DNA of 64,000 nucleotides, taken from the NCBI RefSeq assembly GCF_020443565.1, contig NZ_JAIZZN010000007.1:62001-126000 (forward strand), written 5' to 3'. This document shows, piece after piece, positions 42,209-51,654 of the stretch. A program made the position numbers and the translations under genes. Within the stretch, counting starts at the first letter, position 1, and each line of letters opens with the position of its first letter. The stretch is from Clostridium sp. CS001 (GTDB taxonomy: Bacteria; Bacillota; Clostridia; Clostridiales; Clostridiaceae). The notes beneath the pieces are model-generated. The model was not told the origin of the DNA, searched no databases, and worked only from the letters and a program-made list of their open reading frames with translations.

Positions 42209-42976
42209 TTAATTTTTAGAATCTATAACAATTATATTTTCTTGCCCTTTACTTACTATTTTTACAATCTCCTGTTTTACAGCTACGCTACTAACACTAA
42301 TAATGTTTTTAAGTAGCCATTTTTCAACTGATTTATCAGACTTTATTGACAACTTTTCTTTGCACTTTTCATCAACAAGTTCATTAAATAAATCTCCCGT
42401 ATGGCTATCCACCTTAACAAATATTACTTCAATACCACTACTCATTAGTTCTTGCATTTTTTTGTAATATTCTTTCGACGACTCTTCGCGCCTTTCCCAG
42501 AACCCCGTAGCATGATAACAAATCCCTATATAATCATGAAATATCACGACTTTTTTCTCACCTTTATTTATAGCATACTGAACGCCTTTTACTGCACCCT
42601 CTAGTTCTCCTGCTATTTGCCTTATATTCCTTAATGACTCATTCTTTCCTGCACCACTTTCTATGTATAAAACTATATTGTTTTTTACAGCTACCATTCC
42701 ATAGGAATACTCCTCTGTAAAAGAATTATAGCTACCATCAACATAAACATGAAGACATTCACTAGGATAACTATTATCTTCTTTTTTTAATGAATCTTCT
42801 GTAGCATTCAAGAATTTCTTAGCTTCATTTATATCCTCAAAGCTCTTGTACTTAGCACCTTTTACACCCTTTACATATTTTAAGCACTCCGCCCAAGTGT
42901 CAACTATCTTATTTTCTATTTTTTCATTAGCACTAAAATTGAATCCTTCTTTTATTGCATAAACTTTCTTTCCCAT
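42209..42976 (-). CDS. rnhA: Ribonuclease H with N-terminal hybrid-binding domain
   Basis: This 255-residue protein has residues 1-55 (KVYAIKEGF, TWAECLKYVKGVKGAKYKSF) forming the RNase H1 hybrid-binding (viroplasmin-like) domain. The catalytic domain begins near 74 and has HVYVDGSYN (Asp80), GELEGAVKGV (Glu126), FHDYIG (Asp148) and SHTGDLFNELVD (His192, Asp202). It cleaves RNA in RNA-DNA hybrids. A further ~45 residues after the domain (VEKWLLKNIISVSSVAV) are extra and not recognised. I start at ATG 42976, which gives the family start MGKKVYA and has GAGGAG upstream. Confidence 0.88.
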   Translation of the reverse strand: MGKKVYAIKEGFNFSANEKIENKIVDTWAECLKYVKGVKGAKYKSFEDINEAKKFLNATEDSLKKEDNSYPSECLHVYVDGSYNSFTEEYSYGMVAVKNNIVLYIESGAGKNESLRNIRQIAGELEGAVKGVQYAINKGEKKVVIFHDYIGICYHATGFWERREESSKEYYKKMQELMSSGIEVIFVKVDSHTGDLFNELVDEKCKEKLSIKSDKSVEKWLLKNIISVSSVAVKQEIVKIVSKGQENIIVIDSKN

Positions 42977-43156
42977 TTTATCTGTTCTCCTCATCTTGTT
43001 TCTATTTCATAAATAAAGTATACAACAAATCATAAATTTATCAATTATAACTTTAACAGAATTTACATTACCAAAATCTATTAGGTTCGTTGGACAAGAC
43101 CTTTAAAACATATTATAATTGCCCTTATAGTTGATGTAACGTCAATTGGATTTAAT

Positions 43157-43273
43157 ATGACTCAAGAATTTTTATCTTGCCATATCAATAAAAATATAGT
43201 ACGAGAAGGGATGGTGAATGAAGCGTTTCCACAATCCTCTAAAGGAATAGTGGTTACTGCTTTAAGCTTATGA
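43157..43273 (+). CDS. Possible small ORF coupled to the FtsH-like gene
   Basis: This 38-codon frame begins MTQEFLSCHINKN and ends VVTALSL. Its TGA overlaps the FtsH-like ATG (ATGA at 43270-43273). The FtsH-like gene has no Shine-Dalgarno of its own, so coupling from this ORF would explain its translation. The ORF itself also lacks a good RBS and matches no family. The frame is open further upstream to 43079 and may be the tail of a decayed gene. Confidence 0.35.
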   Translation: MTQEFLSCHINKNIVREGMVNEAFPQSSKGIVVTALSL

Positions 43274-45030
43274 ATAAAATTAAAAACAAATATATTATAC
43301 TTCCTGTGATTACTGCAGTTTTTTCATTAGTATTCCTCATCTTTTTTAGTAATGCCTTTAAAATACCTAAAGATAAATTATATATTGACTTTCTTAAAGA
43401 TGCTTCCGGAAGTAACATTTCTACTGTCTACGTAACAACTTCACCAAAGATTCAAGTTAAACTTAAAGATGGCACTATTTATGAAACTGATAATCCAAGA
43501 ACCGATAATTTTAAAGAAAACTTATTAAAAAGTGGAATAAATGTTTCTGAGCAAACTCTTACAAATCCTTTTGAAATAGCTTCTATTTCAGGTCTTTTAA
43601 TTTCACTTATAGCACTTGGGATTTTTGCCTTTAAATCTTCAAAGGTAAAATCCAAAGGCATGTTCTCAGCTACAAATCTTGATGTAACCGCTGTAGAAGA
43701 CATAGGGTTTAACTTTGATAGTGTAGCTGGTAACGAAGAGGCTAAGGATAGTGTTAAGGATGTAGTTGATTTCCTTAAAAATCCTGAGAAGTATTCCACC
43801 TATGGAGCTAGAATGCCCAGAGGAATAATTTTATATGGGGACCCTGGAACGGGTAAGACCTTGCTTGCAAAAGCTGTAGCTGGCGAAGCTAATGTTCCTT
43901 TTTATGCAGTGTCTGGTTCTGATTTTGTTCAAGTCTATGTAGGTGTGGGTGCTGGTAGAATTAGAAGCTTATTTAAAAAAGCAAGAAGCCACGGCAAGGC
44001 AGTTATTTTTATTGACGAGATTGATGCTATTGGTAAGAAAAGGGATAATGGACGAGGTGGCGGTTCTGATGAAAAAGATCAAACACTAAACGCCCTTTTA
44101 ACAGAAATGTCTGGTTTTAATGAAACAGAAGGAATTATGATAATTGCTGCAACTAACAGACTTGATATGTTGGATGAAGCTCTTTTAAGACCTGGTCGTT
44201 TTGATAGACATATTGAAGTTACATTACCTGATGTGGCTGCTAGAGAGAAAATTTTAAAACTTCATCTTAAAAATAAACCTATTAAGGATATAGAGTATTC
44301 TCAGTGGGCACATAAAACCTCCTACTTTTCAGGTGCAAAGCTGGAGAGCTTAGCAAATGAAGCTGCTATTCTTGCTTGTAAGGATAATTCTTCATTTATT
44401 GAAAATGAACATTTAGATAAAGCTTATTCTATAATGCTGGCTGGTTATGAAAAAGTTCATAGAGATTATATTAAAGATGAGGATAGAAAAATCACCGCCT
44501 TCCACGAAGCGGGACATGCCATAATTTCATTCAAGGTATTGCCAAATGATAAAGTCTCAAAGGTAACTATAATTCCAACTACCAAGGGTGCAGGTGGTTA
44601 TACTTTAAGCATTCCTGAAGATAAACTATATCAAAACAAGGCCTATTTAAAGAAAAGGATAATGGTACTCCTTGGTGGTAGAGCTGCTGAAGAAATTATT
44701 TTTGGACAAAATAACGTAACCACTGGCGCATATAATGATTTACAAAGAAGTACAGAGCTAGTAACCACTATAATTACGCAGTACGGTATGGGTGATTCAC
44801 TAGGGCTACTTACTATGGATAAACTAAACGACGCAGGTCTTACAAACCAAGAAGCAGCCTTCTCAGAATGTAAAAACTTAATGGCAGAATTATATGAAGA
44901 AGTTAAGAGTATCCTCACAGATGAAAAACATTCTTTAGAGGCTATTACAGCTTTATTAATGGAAAATGAAACTGTAAACCATGAAGATTTAGTTAAAATA
45001 ATTGCAAATAAAGAAAGTATTGTTGCATAA
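43270..45030 (+). CDS. FtsH-like membrane AAA+ zinc protease
   Basis: This 586-residue protein has two membrane helices around a ~75-residue outer domain (YIILPVITAVFSLVFLIFF and SISGLLISLIALGIFAF). The AAA domain carries Walker A GDPGTGKT (190-197), pore loop FVQVYVGVGAGR, Walker B IFIDEIDAIG, ATNRLDMLDEALLRPGRFDRH (SRH) and the zinc site HEAGH (412-416). It extracts and degrades membrane and misfolded proteins. It is shorter than main FtsH proteins and has a diverged pore loop (FVQ rather than FVE), so it may be a second FtsH. Its start lacks an RBS and overlaps a small upstream ORF. Confidence 0.92.
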   Translation: MNKIKNKYIILPVITAVFSLVFLIFFSNAFKIPKDKLYIDFLKDASGSNISTVYVTTSPKIQVKLKDGTIYETDNPRTDNFKENLLKSGINVSEQTLTNPFEIASISGLLISLIALGIFAFKSSKVKSKGMFSATNLDVTAVEDIGFNFDSVAGNEEAKDSVKDVVDFLKNPEKYSTYGARMPRGIILYGDPGTGKTLLAKAVAGEANVPFYAVSGSDFVQVYVGVGAGRIRSLFKKARSHGKAVIFIDEIDAIGKKRDNGRGGGSDEKDQTLNALLTEMSGFNETEGIMIIAATNRLDMLDEALLRPGRFDRHIEVTLPDVAAREKILKLHLKNKPIKDIEYSQWAHKTSYFSGAKLESLANEAAILACKDNSSFIENEHLDKAYSIMLAGYEKVHRDYIKDEDRKITAFHEAGHAIISFKVLPNDKVSKVTIIPTTKGAGGYTLSIPEDKLYQNKAYLKKRIMVLLGGRAAEEIIFGQNNVTTGAYNDLQRSTELVTTIITQYGMGDSLGLLTMDKLNDAGLTNQEAAFSECKNLMAELYEEVKSILTDEKHSLEAITALLMENETVNHEDLVKIIANKESIVA

Positions 45031-45078
45031 AGCTATCCCCTAGAGTATCAGACAGACATTTTTCCGGGGTAATATCTA

Positions 45079-45102
45079 AGCCTCAGGGTTCTCCCTGAGG
45101 CT
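45079..45102. terminator. GC-rich terminator between the protease and rhomboid genes
   Basis: AGCCTCAGGG pairs perfectly with CCCTGAGGCT around TTCT. It lies 49 bp after the + strand stop and 13 bp beyond the minus-strand rhomboid stop, so it can serve both. Confidence 0.7.
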
Positions 45103-45114
45103 GTATTTGTCTAA

Positions 45115-46119
45115 CTAATCTTTTTCCCTAACTGTAAGCAAAAATGCTATAATCATTCCCCCAACAAGCCCGCCGATATGTCCGAAATTATCAATGTTTG
45201 GCAATGTCATACCTATAAATATATTTACAAATATCACTGATAAAATACTTCTTATAAAAGAACTTCCAGTCTTACCTTTGGACTTAATTGCAAAAACAAG
45301 CACCGCTCCTAAAAGTCCAAATATGGCACCAGAGGCTCCAATGGAAATACTCGGTGAGTAAATATAGCTGAGCATTGAAGAACATATCCCCGAAGCAAAG
45401 TAAATGGCAAGATACTTTACTCTACCATAAACCCTTTCAACCATTGGTCCGATAGCATAAAGTGAATACATGTTCACGCCTAAATGCACAATACCTCCAT
45501 GTAAAAACATACAAGAAACAAGTCTAAAATACTGACCCTGTGCAATTAACTCATTAACCTTGGCACCAAGCAAAACTAAAACTCTAGTATCACTATCAAA
45601 TACACTGCCTTTTGCATAAGTGTAGCTCAAATAAGCTGTAACTATATATAGAATAACATTTATAGCAATGATTCCAATAGTAATAAAGGGCAATTCACTT
45701 ATACTTACCTTTTCATTATTACTACGTAAGCTATTATTATTCATAACTGCTGCTAAGTGCTGTACTACTTCCAAATTTACATTTTCAGAATATGTTACTT
45801 TTCTCTCTTTAATCTGAACTTTAATCAAAGGTATTCCTGACAAATTGTTTGTTGAAAGAAATTCTAAGTTACTATCACTATGAAAATCATCTTCAGAAAT
45901 TAATATATATATGTTACCTTTATCATCCGGAATGTTATATTGTAAAAGTTCGCTTAGGTTAGTGTCCCTTATAAATATTAGTCGATGCATTACCCCATTC
46001 ATGTCTTTTACAACTGTCCATAGCTCAGAATTATTATTCTTACTTTTTATATCCTCTAATAAATATCCATATTGATTTGTAAATCCCTTTATAATAACTT
46101 CTATATTTTTATCTCTCAT
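45115..46119 (-). CDS. Rhomboid intramembrane serine protease
   Basis: This 334-residue protein has an N-terminal ~140-residue soluble domain (KGFTNQYGYLLEDIKSK, LSELLQYNIPDDKGNIYILI), then the six-helix rhomboid core. It has HGGIVHLGVNMYSL (Asn216 for the oxyanion hole), catalytic Ser263 in GASGAIFGLLG and His314 in FGHIGGLVGG. It cleaves membrane-spanning substrates within the bilayer. The N-terminal domain, common in clostridial members, may choose substrates. RBS TAGGAG precedes the ATG. A very GC-rich palindrome stands directly upstream. Confidence 0.92.
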   Translation of the reverse strand: MRDKNIEVIIKGFTNQYGYLLEDIKSKNNNSELWTVVKDMNGVMHRLIFIRDTNLSELLQYNIPDDKGNIYILISEDDFHSDSNLEFLSTNNLSGIPLIKVQIKERKVTYSENVNLEVVQHLAAVMNNNSLRSNNEKVSISELPFITIGIIAINVILYIVTAYLSYTYAKGSVFDSDTRVLVLLGAKVNELIAQGQYFRLVSCMFLHGGIVHLGVNMYSLYAIGPMVERVYGRVKYLAIYFASGICSSMLSYIYSPSISIGASGAIFGLLGAVLVFAIKSKGKTGSSFIRSILSVIFVNIFIGMTLPNIDNFGHIGGLVGGMIIAFLLTVREKD

Positions 46120-46133
46120 ATATTTCTCCTAGG

Positions 46134-46190
46134 GTGCCACCCACGTGGCAAGTGGCAAGCTAGACTTGCCACTTGCCACGTGGGTGGCAC
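46134..46190. repeat. 26-bp perfect GC-rich palindrome
   Basis: The arm at 46134-46159 (starting GTGCCACCCACGTGG) pairs perfectly with 46165-46190 around CTAGA. The base composition is far above the surroundings, and the arm contains the inner direct repeat GGCAAGTGGCAAG. It lies between the HD-GYP stop and the rhomboid start. It may be a terminator without T-run, or a mobile REP-like unit. Confidence 0.7.
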
Positions 46191-46195
46191 TAACT

Positions 46196-47254
46196 TTATA
46201 TTATTGCTTGAACCACAAGATTACGACATTGCAATAAATCTATTTCATAAAACTTGATAGGCTTTCTAGTTTCACTTTCATAAAGCACTCTAAGTACTGG
46301 TCTATCAGGAAAGTTCTTGTTTTGTTTAATTACGTATCCTTCAATTCCGTTGGATAGCTTTAAACATACACCTAATGGAAATACTGAAAAAGTTTTTTTA
46401 AAGTTTTTTATAATTTCTTCATCAAAGGCATTTCCACAACCTGCTAAAATTAATTCATAAGCATCTATAGGATTAAATTTTTGTCTGTAACTTCTATCAT
46501 TGCTTACGGCATCATAAACGTCACAAACAGAAATAATTCTTGCAAATTTAGAAATTTGATGTAATTTAAGTCCATAAGGATATCCACTACCATCAACTTT
46601 TTCGTGGTGATGTTCCACAGCCCTTAGAACTTCACTAGATATGGAAAAATTCTTTTCTAGAATACTTCTTCCATAGGTTGGATGTTGCCTTATTTCTTGA
46701 AATTCTTCCTCTGTTAGCTTGCCTGGCTTAGTTATAATATCCGAATCAATTTTGGTCTTTCCTATGTCATGAAGAATTGCTCCAATGCTCAGCTCTTTTA
46801 ATTCGCTCTCTTTAAGATTCATAGACAAGCCAAGAAAAGTTGCCATAATCCCAGTATCTATAGAATGAAGATATGTATAGTTATCATAGGTTTGTATATC
46901 GTACAAGCTTTTATTTACATCGCCCATTTCAATAATGTGGTCAACCAAATCTTCCACAACGGATAAGGCATCTTTGGTTCCCTTCTTATCTCCTGACGTT
47001 ACATTTTTCATTATGTTAGCCATATTTTTCATGGTTGCTGCTTTTAAATCACTTAGCTTTTCATCTTCTACTGATATATCATCTAATCTGGAATCTTCTA
47101 CATATACGTAGAAAACCCCCAATTCCTTAAGTTTTGTTATGTACTTATTAGTTAACTTTACTCCTGACCTTAGAAGTACGTTTCCGTCTTCTGTAAAAAT
47201 ATTTCGCCCTAAAACCTCATCGGCTTTTACCCTATTTATAAACTCAAGTCTCAT
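46196..47254 (-). CDS. HD-GYP domain protein, probable cyclic-di-GMP phosphodiesterase
   Basis: This 352-residue protein has an N-terminal DUF3391-like part (about 1-60, NRVKADEVLGRNIFTEDGNVLL). The HD-GYP domain (about 120-290) shows YLHSIDTGI, LHDIGKTKID (HD pair), EEFQEIRQHPTYG, EHHHEKVDGSGYP (GYP motif) and VCDVYDAVSNDRSYR. A small beta domain of about 60 residues ends it (GVCLKLSNGIEGYVIKQN, PilZ-like in places). It would hydrolyse c-di-GMP and so favour motility over surface growth. It starts at ATG 47254 after AGAGG. It follows the DUF6762 gene by 24 bp and is likely co-transcribed with it. Confidence 0.9.
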   Translation of the reverse strand: MRLEFINRVKADEVLGRNIFTEDGNVLLRSGVKLTNKYITKLKELGVFYVYVEDSRLDDISVEDEKLSDLKAATMKNMANIMKNVTSGDKKGTKDALSVVEDLVDHIIEMGDVNKSLYDIQTYDNYTYLHSIDTGIMATFLGLSMNLKESELKELSIGAILHDIGKTKIDSDIITKPGKLTEEEFQEIRQHPTYGRSILEKNFSISSEVLRAVEHHHEKVDGSGYPYGLKLHQISKFARIISVCDVYDAVSNDRSYRQKFNPIDAYELILAGCGNAFDEEIIKNFKKTFSVFPLGVCLKLSNGIEGYVIKQNKNFPDRPVLRVLYESETRKPIKFYEIDLLQCRNLVVQAII

Positions 47255-47278
47255 GCACACCTCTAAAAATTCATATTA

Positions 47279-47677
47279 TTATTTATATTCCTCTTGTTTG
47301 CCTTTAATCTTTTCAAAAACTTCTTTAAGTTCCTGTTTTATTAATTCGCAAACCTCAATTAATGCTTCGCGAACCACCATATGTTCTTTGTCATATTCAA
47401 ACTTAACTACCCAAGTTGGATTATATTCATCATCCACAGCGTCAATAGAATAACCTTTAGTTCTAAATATATCCTCATTAAAATAATCATAAATCGCCGT
47501 AAACTGCCATTCTTCTACATCCTCATGAGTATCAAAAAACAAGTTGATTAATCCTCCATCGTAATACAGTTTCGTTACATATTCTGCACCTTCAGAAGTC
47601 TCATAACTTCCTAGTTCTCTGACAAATTGATTAGTTTCTTTATCTCTCTCCATTAGTACTAATGATGAAAATTGCAT
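47279..47677 (-). CDS. DUF6762-like small acidic protein
   Basis: This 132-residue acidic protein reads FSSLVLMERDKETNQFVRELG, then EGAEYVTKLYYDGG, FFDTHEDVEEWQFTAIYDYF and WVVKFEYDKE, and ends in a charged helix (ELIKQELKEVFEKIKG). I relate it to DUF6762 from memory; no function is known. GGAG lies 9 nt before ATG 47677. It is placed between a Fur-family gene and the HD-GYP gene, all on the minus strand with short gaps, so it is part of a small operon. Confidence 0.6.
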   Translation of the reverse strand: MQFSSLVLMERDKETNQFVRELGSYETSEGAEYVTKLYYDGGLINLFFDTHEDVEEWQFTAIYDYFNEDIFRTKGYSIDAVDDEYNPTWVVKFEYDKEHMVVREALIEVCELIKQELKEVFEKIKGKQEEYK

Positions 47678-47692
47678 TAAATTCATCTCCTC

Positions 47693-48100
47693 TTATTCTT
47701 TACATTCCCTGCAGATTCCTTTTAAATAAACATGACTTTCTGTAAGGGTTATTCCTGTCTTTGCTTTTATTTGCTCTTCTATTTGAGGTATAGGGCAATC
47801 TATAACCATTTTCTTATGACATAAATCACACTGAATTATATGTTTATGGGCATTATTGCTTATAGTATAGTTATACATATTGTTCCCTAAATCAAATTTG
47901 TTTAAAATCTTTTTACTCTCTAAAAGCTCCAGTGTTCTATACACAGTAGATAAATCTATTTTTATGTGATTTTCTTTAAGGTCTTCATATATGAGATTTG
48001 CATTTATAGCTTCTTTTCTACAAAGTATAATTTCTAGTATGCTTTTCCTTGCCGCAGTAATCTTAATATTATTTTCTTTTAAATATGAAATTACATCCAT
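47693..48100 (-). CDS. Fur-family transcriptional regulator
   Basis: This 135-residue protein has the winged helix of the Fur family (ITAARKSILEIIL, INANLIYEDLKENHIKIDLSTVYRTLELLE) and a dimerisation domain with His-rich HKHIIQCDLCHKK and two CxxC pairs (CDLC and CREC) for structural zinc. Whether it is Fur, Zur or PerR cannot be decided by eye. It is the first gene of a run containing DUF6762 and HD-GYP genes. RBS AGGTGAT precedes the ATG. Confidence 0.9.
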   Translation of the reverse strand: MDVISYLKENNIKITAARKSILEIILCRKEAINANLIYEDLKENHIKIDLSTVYRTLELLESKKILNKFDLGNNMYNYTISNNAHKHIIQCDLCHKKMVIDCPIPQIEEQIKAKTGITLTESHVYLKGICRECKE

Positions 48101-48175
48101 TTATATCACCTTACTAAATTATTATATCAATTATAATATACATCAATATATTATTTAATACAAGTAAGCTAGAAT

Positions 48176-48205
48176 AAAAAAGGCTTCTACAAAAGTAGAA
48201 ACCTT
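48176..48205 (-). terminator. Terminator of pepD
   Basis: AGG-TTCTAC (48181-48190) pairs with GTAGAA-CCT (48195-48203), and a U-run follows on the minus strand (48176-48180). A second hairpin CATTAGTG/CACTAATG (about 48214-48239) lies between it and the stop. Confidence 0.65.
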
Positions 48206-48265
48206 TAGATATTCATTAGTGTAACTTACCTCACTAATGTTGATTTATCCACTAAACTCGTTTGA

Positions 48266-49726
48266 TTATTTTATTTCCTTTAATACTGCTACTAAGAAAT
48301 CCCACATTCTATTTGTTGATGATATACTTAAGTGTTCTTTAGGTGTATGAACATCATAAATATTAGGTCCAAAAGATATTTGATCAATTTTTCCTCCAAA
48401 TTTATCGCTGATTAATCCACACTCAAGTCCAGCATGTATAGCTGATATTTCAACATCTTTTCCATTTATATCTTTATATACCTTTTGGAATACGCTTCTT
48501 ATTTCTGATTGTGGATTATATTGCCACTCAGGATAATCAGATTCAAATTCAATAGCTGCTCCTACCATTTCTGCAAGAACTATAGTTTCATCACATATTG
48601 CTTTCTTTAAAGTCTTTACAGAACTTCTCACTGCAGAATCAAATTCTAAGTTTTCCTCAGAAGTTGTAAGAACTCCTATATTAGTTGAACTTTGCACTAA
48701 GCCTTCAATAGCCATACTCATGTTTTTAACTCCATTTGGAATTAAGAAAAGTAATTGAAGTGCTTTTGTAGCAGTGTCATCAGAAAATGCTTTTTTTACT
48801 TTTTCATTTAATACTTCAATTGTCAAAGCTACATCTGGATCAATGCCATTTAACTCATCTTTTATAGTAGTGTTCCATTGTGCCACTTTTTCAAGAACTA
48901 TCTTTTTATCGCTTTCTCTAAACAATATAATAGCATCAGCTTCACGAGGAATTGCGTTATTTTTAGCTCCTCCATTGATTGAGTTTATTTTAAAGTCTAT
49001 AACTGATTTTAAATCCATAAGGAAACGTCCCATAAGCTTTATAGCATTTCCTCTTTCTTTGTTGATCTCCATTCCAGAGTGTCCGCCAAATAATCCTTTT
49101 ATGCTAACTGTAGCATTTGTAAAACTATTATCTGCTTCTTCCCATGTTATTGGAAGCTTTATCTTCTCGCGTACTCCGCCAGAACAGCTTACTAAAAATT
49201 TTCCTTCTTCTTCTGAATCTATATTAATTAATATTCTTCCATCTAAATCCTTAGGGTTTAATGCTTGAGCTCCACCCATACCTGTTTCTTCTTCAGTAGT
49301 TACTAATAGTTCAATTGCTGGATGAGACATATCTTTTGATGCAAGAACTGCAAGACCAAATGCCACTGCAATACCATTATCAGCACCTAAAGTAGTTCCA
49401 TTAGCTCTTAAAATATCACCTTCTACAATAAACTCAATAGCATCTTTCAAGAAATCATGCTTTGTATCTGTGTTTTTTTCACAAACCATGTCCATATGAC
49501 CTTGAATTATTATAATTGGAGCTTTTTCATATCCTTTAGTAGCAGGCTTTTTTATTATAACATTTAATGCTTTATCTTGAATAACTTCTAAACTATGCTC
49601 TTTAGCAAAGCTTACTAACCAATCACTTATTGCTTTTTCATTGCCAGAACCCCTTGGAATCTCGTTCATAGCTTTAAAATACTTGAATGCCTCAAATGAG
49701 CTTAAATCTTTTAACTTTTCTAACAT
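48266..49726 (-). CDS. pepD: Aminoacyl-histidine dipeptidase (peptidase D, M20)
   Basis: This 486-residue metallopeptidase has QGHMDMVCEK (His77, Asp79), TLGADNGIAVA (bridging Asp116), TTEEETGMGG (catalytic Glu and metal Glu, 145-147) and a lid domain (about 200-370) with FGGHSGMEI and GAKNNAIPREADA. It hydrolyses dipeptides such as Xaa-His and Cys-Gly in the cytoplasm. I start at ATG 49726, 6 nt after GGATG; an earlier ATG at 49735 touches the RBS. It follows mntP by 16 bp and may be co-transcribed. Confidence 0.95.
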   Translation of the reverse strand: MLEKLKDLSSFEAFKYFKAMNEIPRGSGNEKAISDWLVSFAKEHSLEVIQDKALNVIIKKPATKGYEKAPIIIIQGHMDMVCEKNTDTKHDFLKDAIEFIVEGDILRANGTTLGADNGIAVAFGLAVLASKDMSHPAIELLVTTEEETGMGGAQALNPKDLDGRILINIDSEEEGKFLVSCSGGVREKIKLPITWEEADNSFTNATVSIKGLFGGHSGMEINKERGNAIKLMGRFLMDLKSVIDFKINSINGGAKNNAIPREADAIILFRESDKKIVLEKVAQWNTTIKDELNGIDPDVALTIEVLNEKVKKAFSDDTATKALQLLFLIPNGVKNMSMAIEGLVQSSTNIGVLTTSEENLEFDSAVRSSVKTLKKAICDETIVLAEMVGAAIEFESDYPEWQYNPQSEIRSVFQKVYKDINGKDVEISAIHAGLECGLISDKFGGKIDQISFGPNIYDVHTPKEHLSISSTNRMWDFLVAVLKEIK

Positions 49727-49742
49727 ATTAATCATCCTTTCT

Positions 49743-50291
49743 TTAAAAAAAAATCATTTTTAGCCCGAAAATTATTAGTATTATACCTCCAATATAGTCA
49801 GCATACTCCCCTACAAATTCTACCCTTTTTAAATATTTAGAAATTATAAAAGCTATAGTTGACATTACTAGAGTTATACCCCCAATGAATAATGTATTAT
49901 TTAATAATGTAACTTTCGTTATATTATTTAATACCGTAAAACCTACCACCATTGCATCAATGCTTACTGACGCTCCTAAAATAAAATACATCTTAGGTTT
50001 AAGTAGCGGACACTCACCTTTACTTTCAAAGCCGTTCTTAATCATAAGTACACCAACTGCAGCAATAATCATACCGCCAATTATAGTTGGCATGGCCGCT
50101 ACATATGTATTGAAAAGGAATCCGGCATAAGCACCTATGTATGAAAATAAAAATTGAAATATCCCAAAGGAGATTATAAAGCCTAGCTTATTTCTAGCCC
50201 TAGTTTGGTTATTTAAACCTATACATAAAGCCACTCCAAAAGCATCTAAAGATAGTGCTAACCCTATTGTAAGTAATGGGTATAAATCCAT
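49743..50291 (-). CDS. mntP: MntP-type manganese efflux pump
   Basis: This 182-residue protein has six membrane helices. The two halves each contain a membrane-embedded acidic motif: [16 protein letters not shown] near the N-terminus and [16 protein letters not shown] in the middle. Together these are characteristic of MntP/YebN, which exports Mn(II). GGGAGG lies before ATG 50291, giving the family start MDLYPLL; an upstream in-frame extension to 50348 has no RBS. No mntP riboswitch is evident upstream. Confidence 0.88.
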   Translation of the reverse strand: MDLYPLLTIGLALSLDAFGVALCIGLNNQTRARNKLGFIISFGIFQFLFSYIGAYAGFLFNTYVAAMPTIIGGMIIAAVGVLMIKNGFESKGECPLLKPKMYFILGASVSIDAMVVGFTVLNNITKVTLLNNTLFIGGITLVMSTIAFIISKYLKRVEFVGEYADYIGGIILIIFGLKMIFF

Positions 50292-50617
50292 GAATTTTCC
50301 TCCCATAATAATACTGTATGCTACAACACAAACCTCATGATATAACATAACCCTCTACAATATATTAGTCAAACTTCTTTATTATTATTCCAATTTTTTT
50401 ATCTATCATGTATAGAACCTTACTATACTATTATGAATTAATTAGCGTTTTTTGTCAACACTACTTCCGCATCCTAAAATCTTAGTTTTATACCGTATTT
50501 CTCCCAAATACACTAATATCTACGACCTTTCATAAAAATCATATAATTAATTATTAGTTGTGCTTATTGCATTTTATGGACTATAATATAGATGAACTTA
50601 CACTAGGAGGTGCAAAA

Positions 50618-51553
50618 ATGCTTTCAATATATAAAAGTGCAGAAAATGGTCAATTATCAAAGCTAGAAAGTATTGAGCCAGGTTGTTGGGTTAATATGAT
50701 AGACCCTTCTGCTGAAGAATTGGTCTTCGTATCAAAAAATACTAACGTCCCTATAGATTTTTTAAAAGCTGCTTTAGACGAAGAGGAAACTTCTCGTATT
50801 GATGTAGAGAATTGCACATTAATTATTCTGGATATTCCCTTTACAGATATGGATGATAACTCATTAACCTACGACACTTACCCCTTATCCCTAATACATA
50901 CTGATAAGGTAATAATTACAGTTTGTTTGAAAAACAGTAAGGTATTATCTGACTTTAGCGAGGGGAAAATCAGCTCTTTCTTTACCTTTAAACGTTCAAG
51001 ATTCATGCTACAAATCTTATATAGAATTGCCAACTATTATCTAATATATCTAAGGCAAATTGATAAGAAAAGCTACATAGTTGAAAAGCAGTTACATAAG
51101 TCTTTAAGAAATAAGGAGCTTATTCAATTGCTAGCCTTAGAAAAATCTCTTGTATACTTTTCTACTTCCTTAAAGGGAAATGAAATCACCTTAGAAAAAA
51201 TGCTTAAGCTAGATATACTTCAAAAATATGAAGAAGATAAAGACGTACTTGAAGATGTTATAATTGAAAATAGGCAAGCTATAGAGATGTGTACTATATA
51301 TAGTAATATCCTAAGTGGCACCATGGATGCCTACGCTTCTGTTATATCAAATAACCTTAACATAGTAATGAAGTTCCTAGCTGCAATAACTATAGTAATG
51401 GCTATACCTAATATGGTTTCTGGGTTATTTGGTATGAATGTAGCCGGGATACCTTTCGCCGCTAGCACTGTAGGCTTTTGGTATGTGGTTGCGCTAATTG
51501 GCCTTATAGGAATATTTGTTATTTATTTTCTTAATAAAAAAGATATGTTTTAG
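50618..51553 (+). CDS. corA: CorA-family magnesium transporter
   Basis: This 311-residue protein has a large cytoplasmic N-terminal domain (GCWVNMIDPSAEEL, then coiled helices LIQLLALEKSLVYF). At the C-terminus are two membrane helices, the first (LAAITIVMAIPNMVSGLF) ending in the selectivity motif GMNV. The second is FWYVVALIGLIGIFVIYFL, followed by the basic tail KKDMF. It forms a pentameric Mg2+ channel. AGGAGG lies 7 nt before ATG 50618; the earlier in-frame ATG at 50558 has no RBS. Confidence 0.92.
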   Translation: MLSIYKSAENGQLSKLESIEPGCWVNMIDPSAEELVFVSKNTNVPIDFLKAALDEEETSRIDVENCTLIILDIPFTDMDDNSLTYDTYPLSLIHTDKVIITVCLKNSKVLSDFSEGKISSFFTFKRSRFMLQILYRIANYYLIYLRQIDKKSYIVEKQLHKSLRNKELIQLLALEKSLVYFSTSLKGNEITLEKMLKLDILQKYEEDKDVLEDVIIENRQAIEMCTIYSNILSGTMDAYASVISNNLNIVMKFLAAITIVMAIPNMVSGLFGMNVAGIPFAASTVGFWYVVALIGLIGIFVIYFLNKKDMF

Positions 51554-51654
51554 ACAATTGAAACTAAATTGATTTTTAAATCGTAGTATAATATGATACA
51601 ATATAGTTATTAAATATATTGTATTTAAACTTTTATTGAAAGGGGGATTTACCT

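Noticed and set aside
48774-49268. A + strand ORF of 164 codons
   Set aside because: It is an out-of-frame shadow of pepD, whose metal-binding motifs fix the coding strand.
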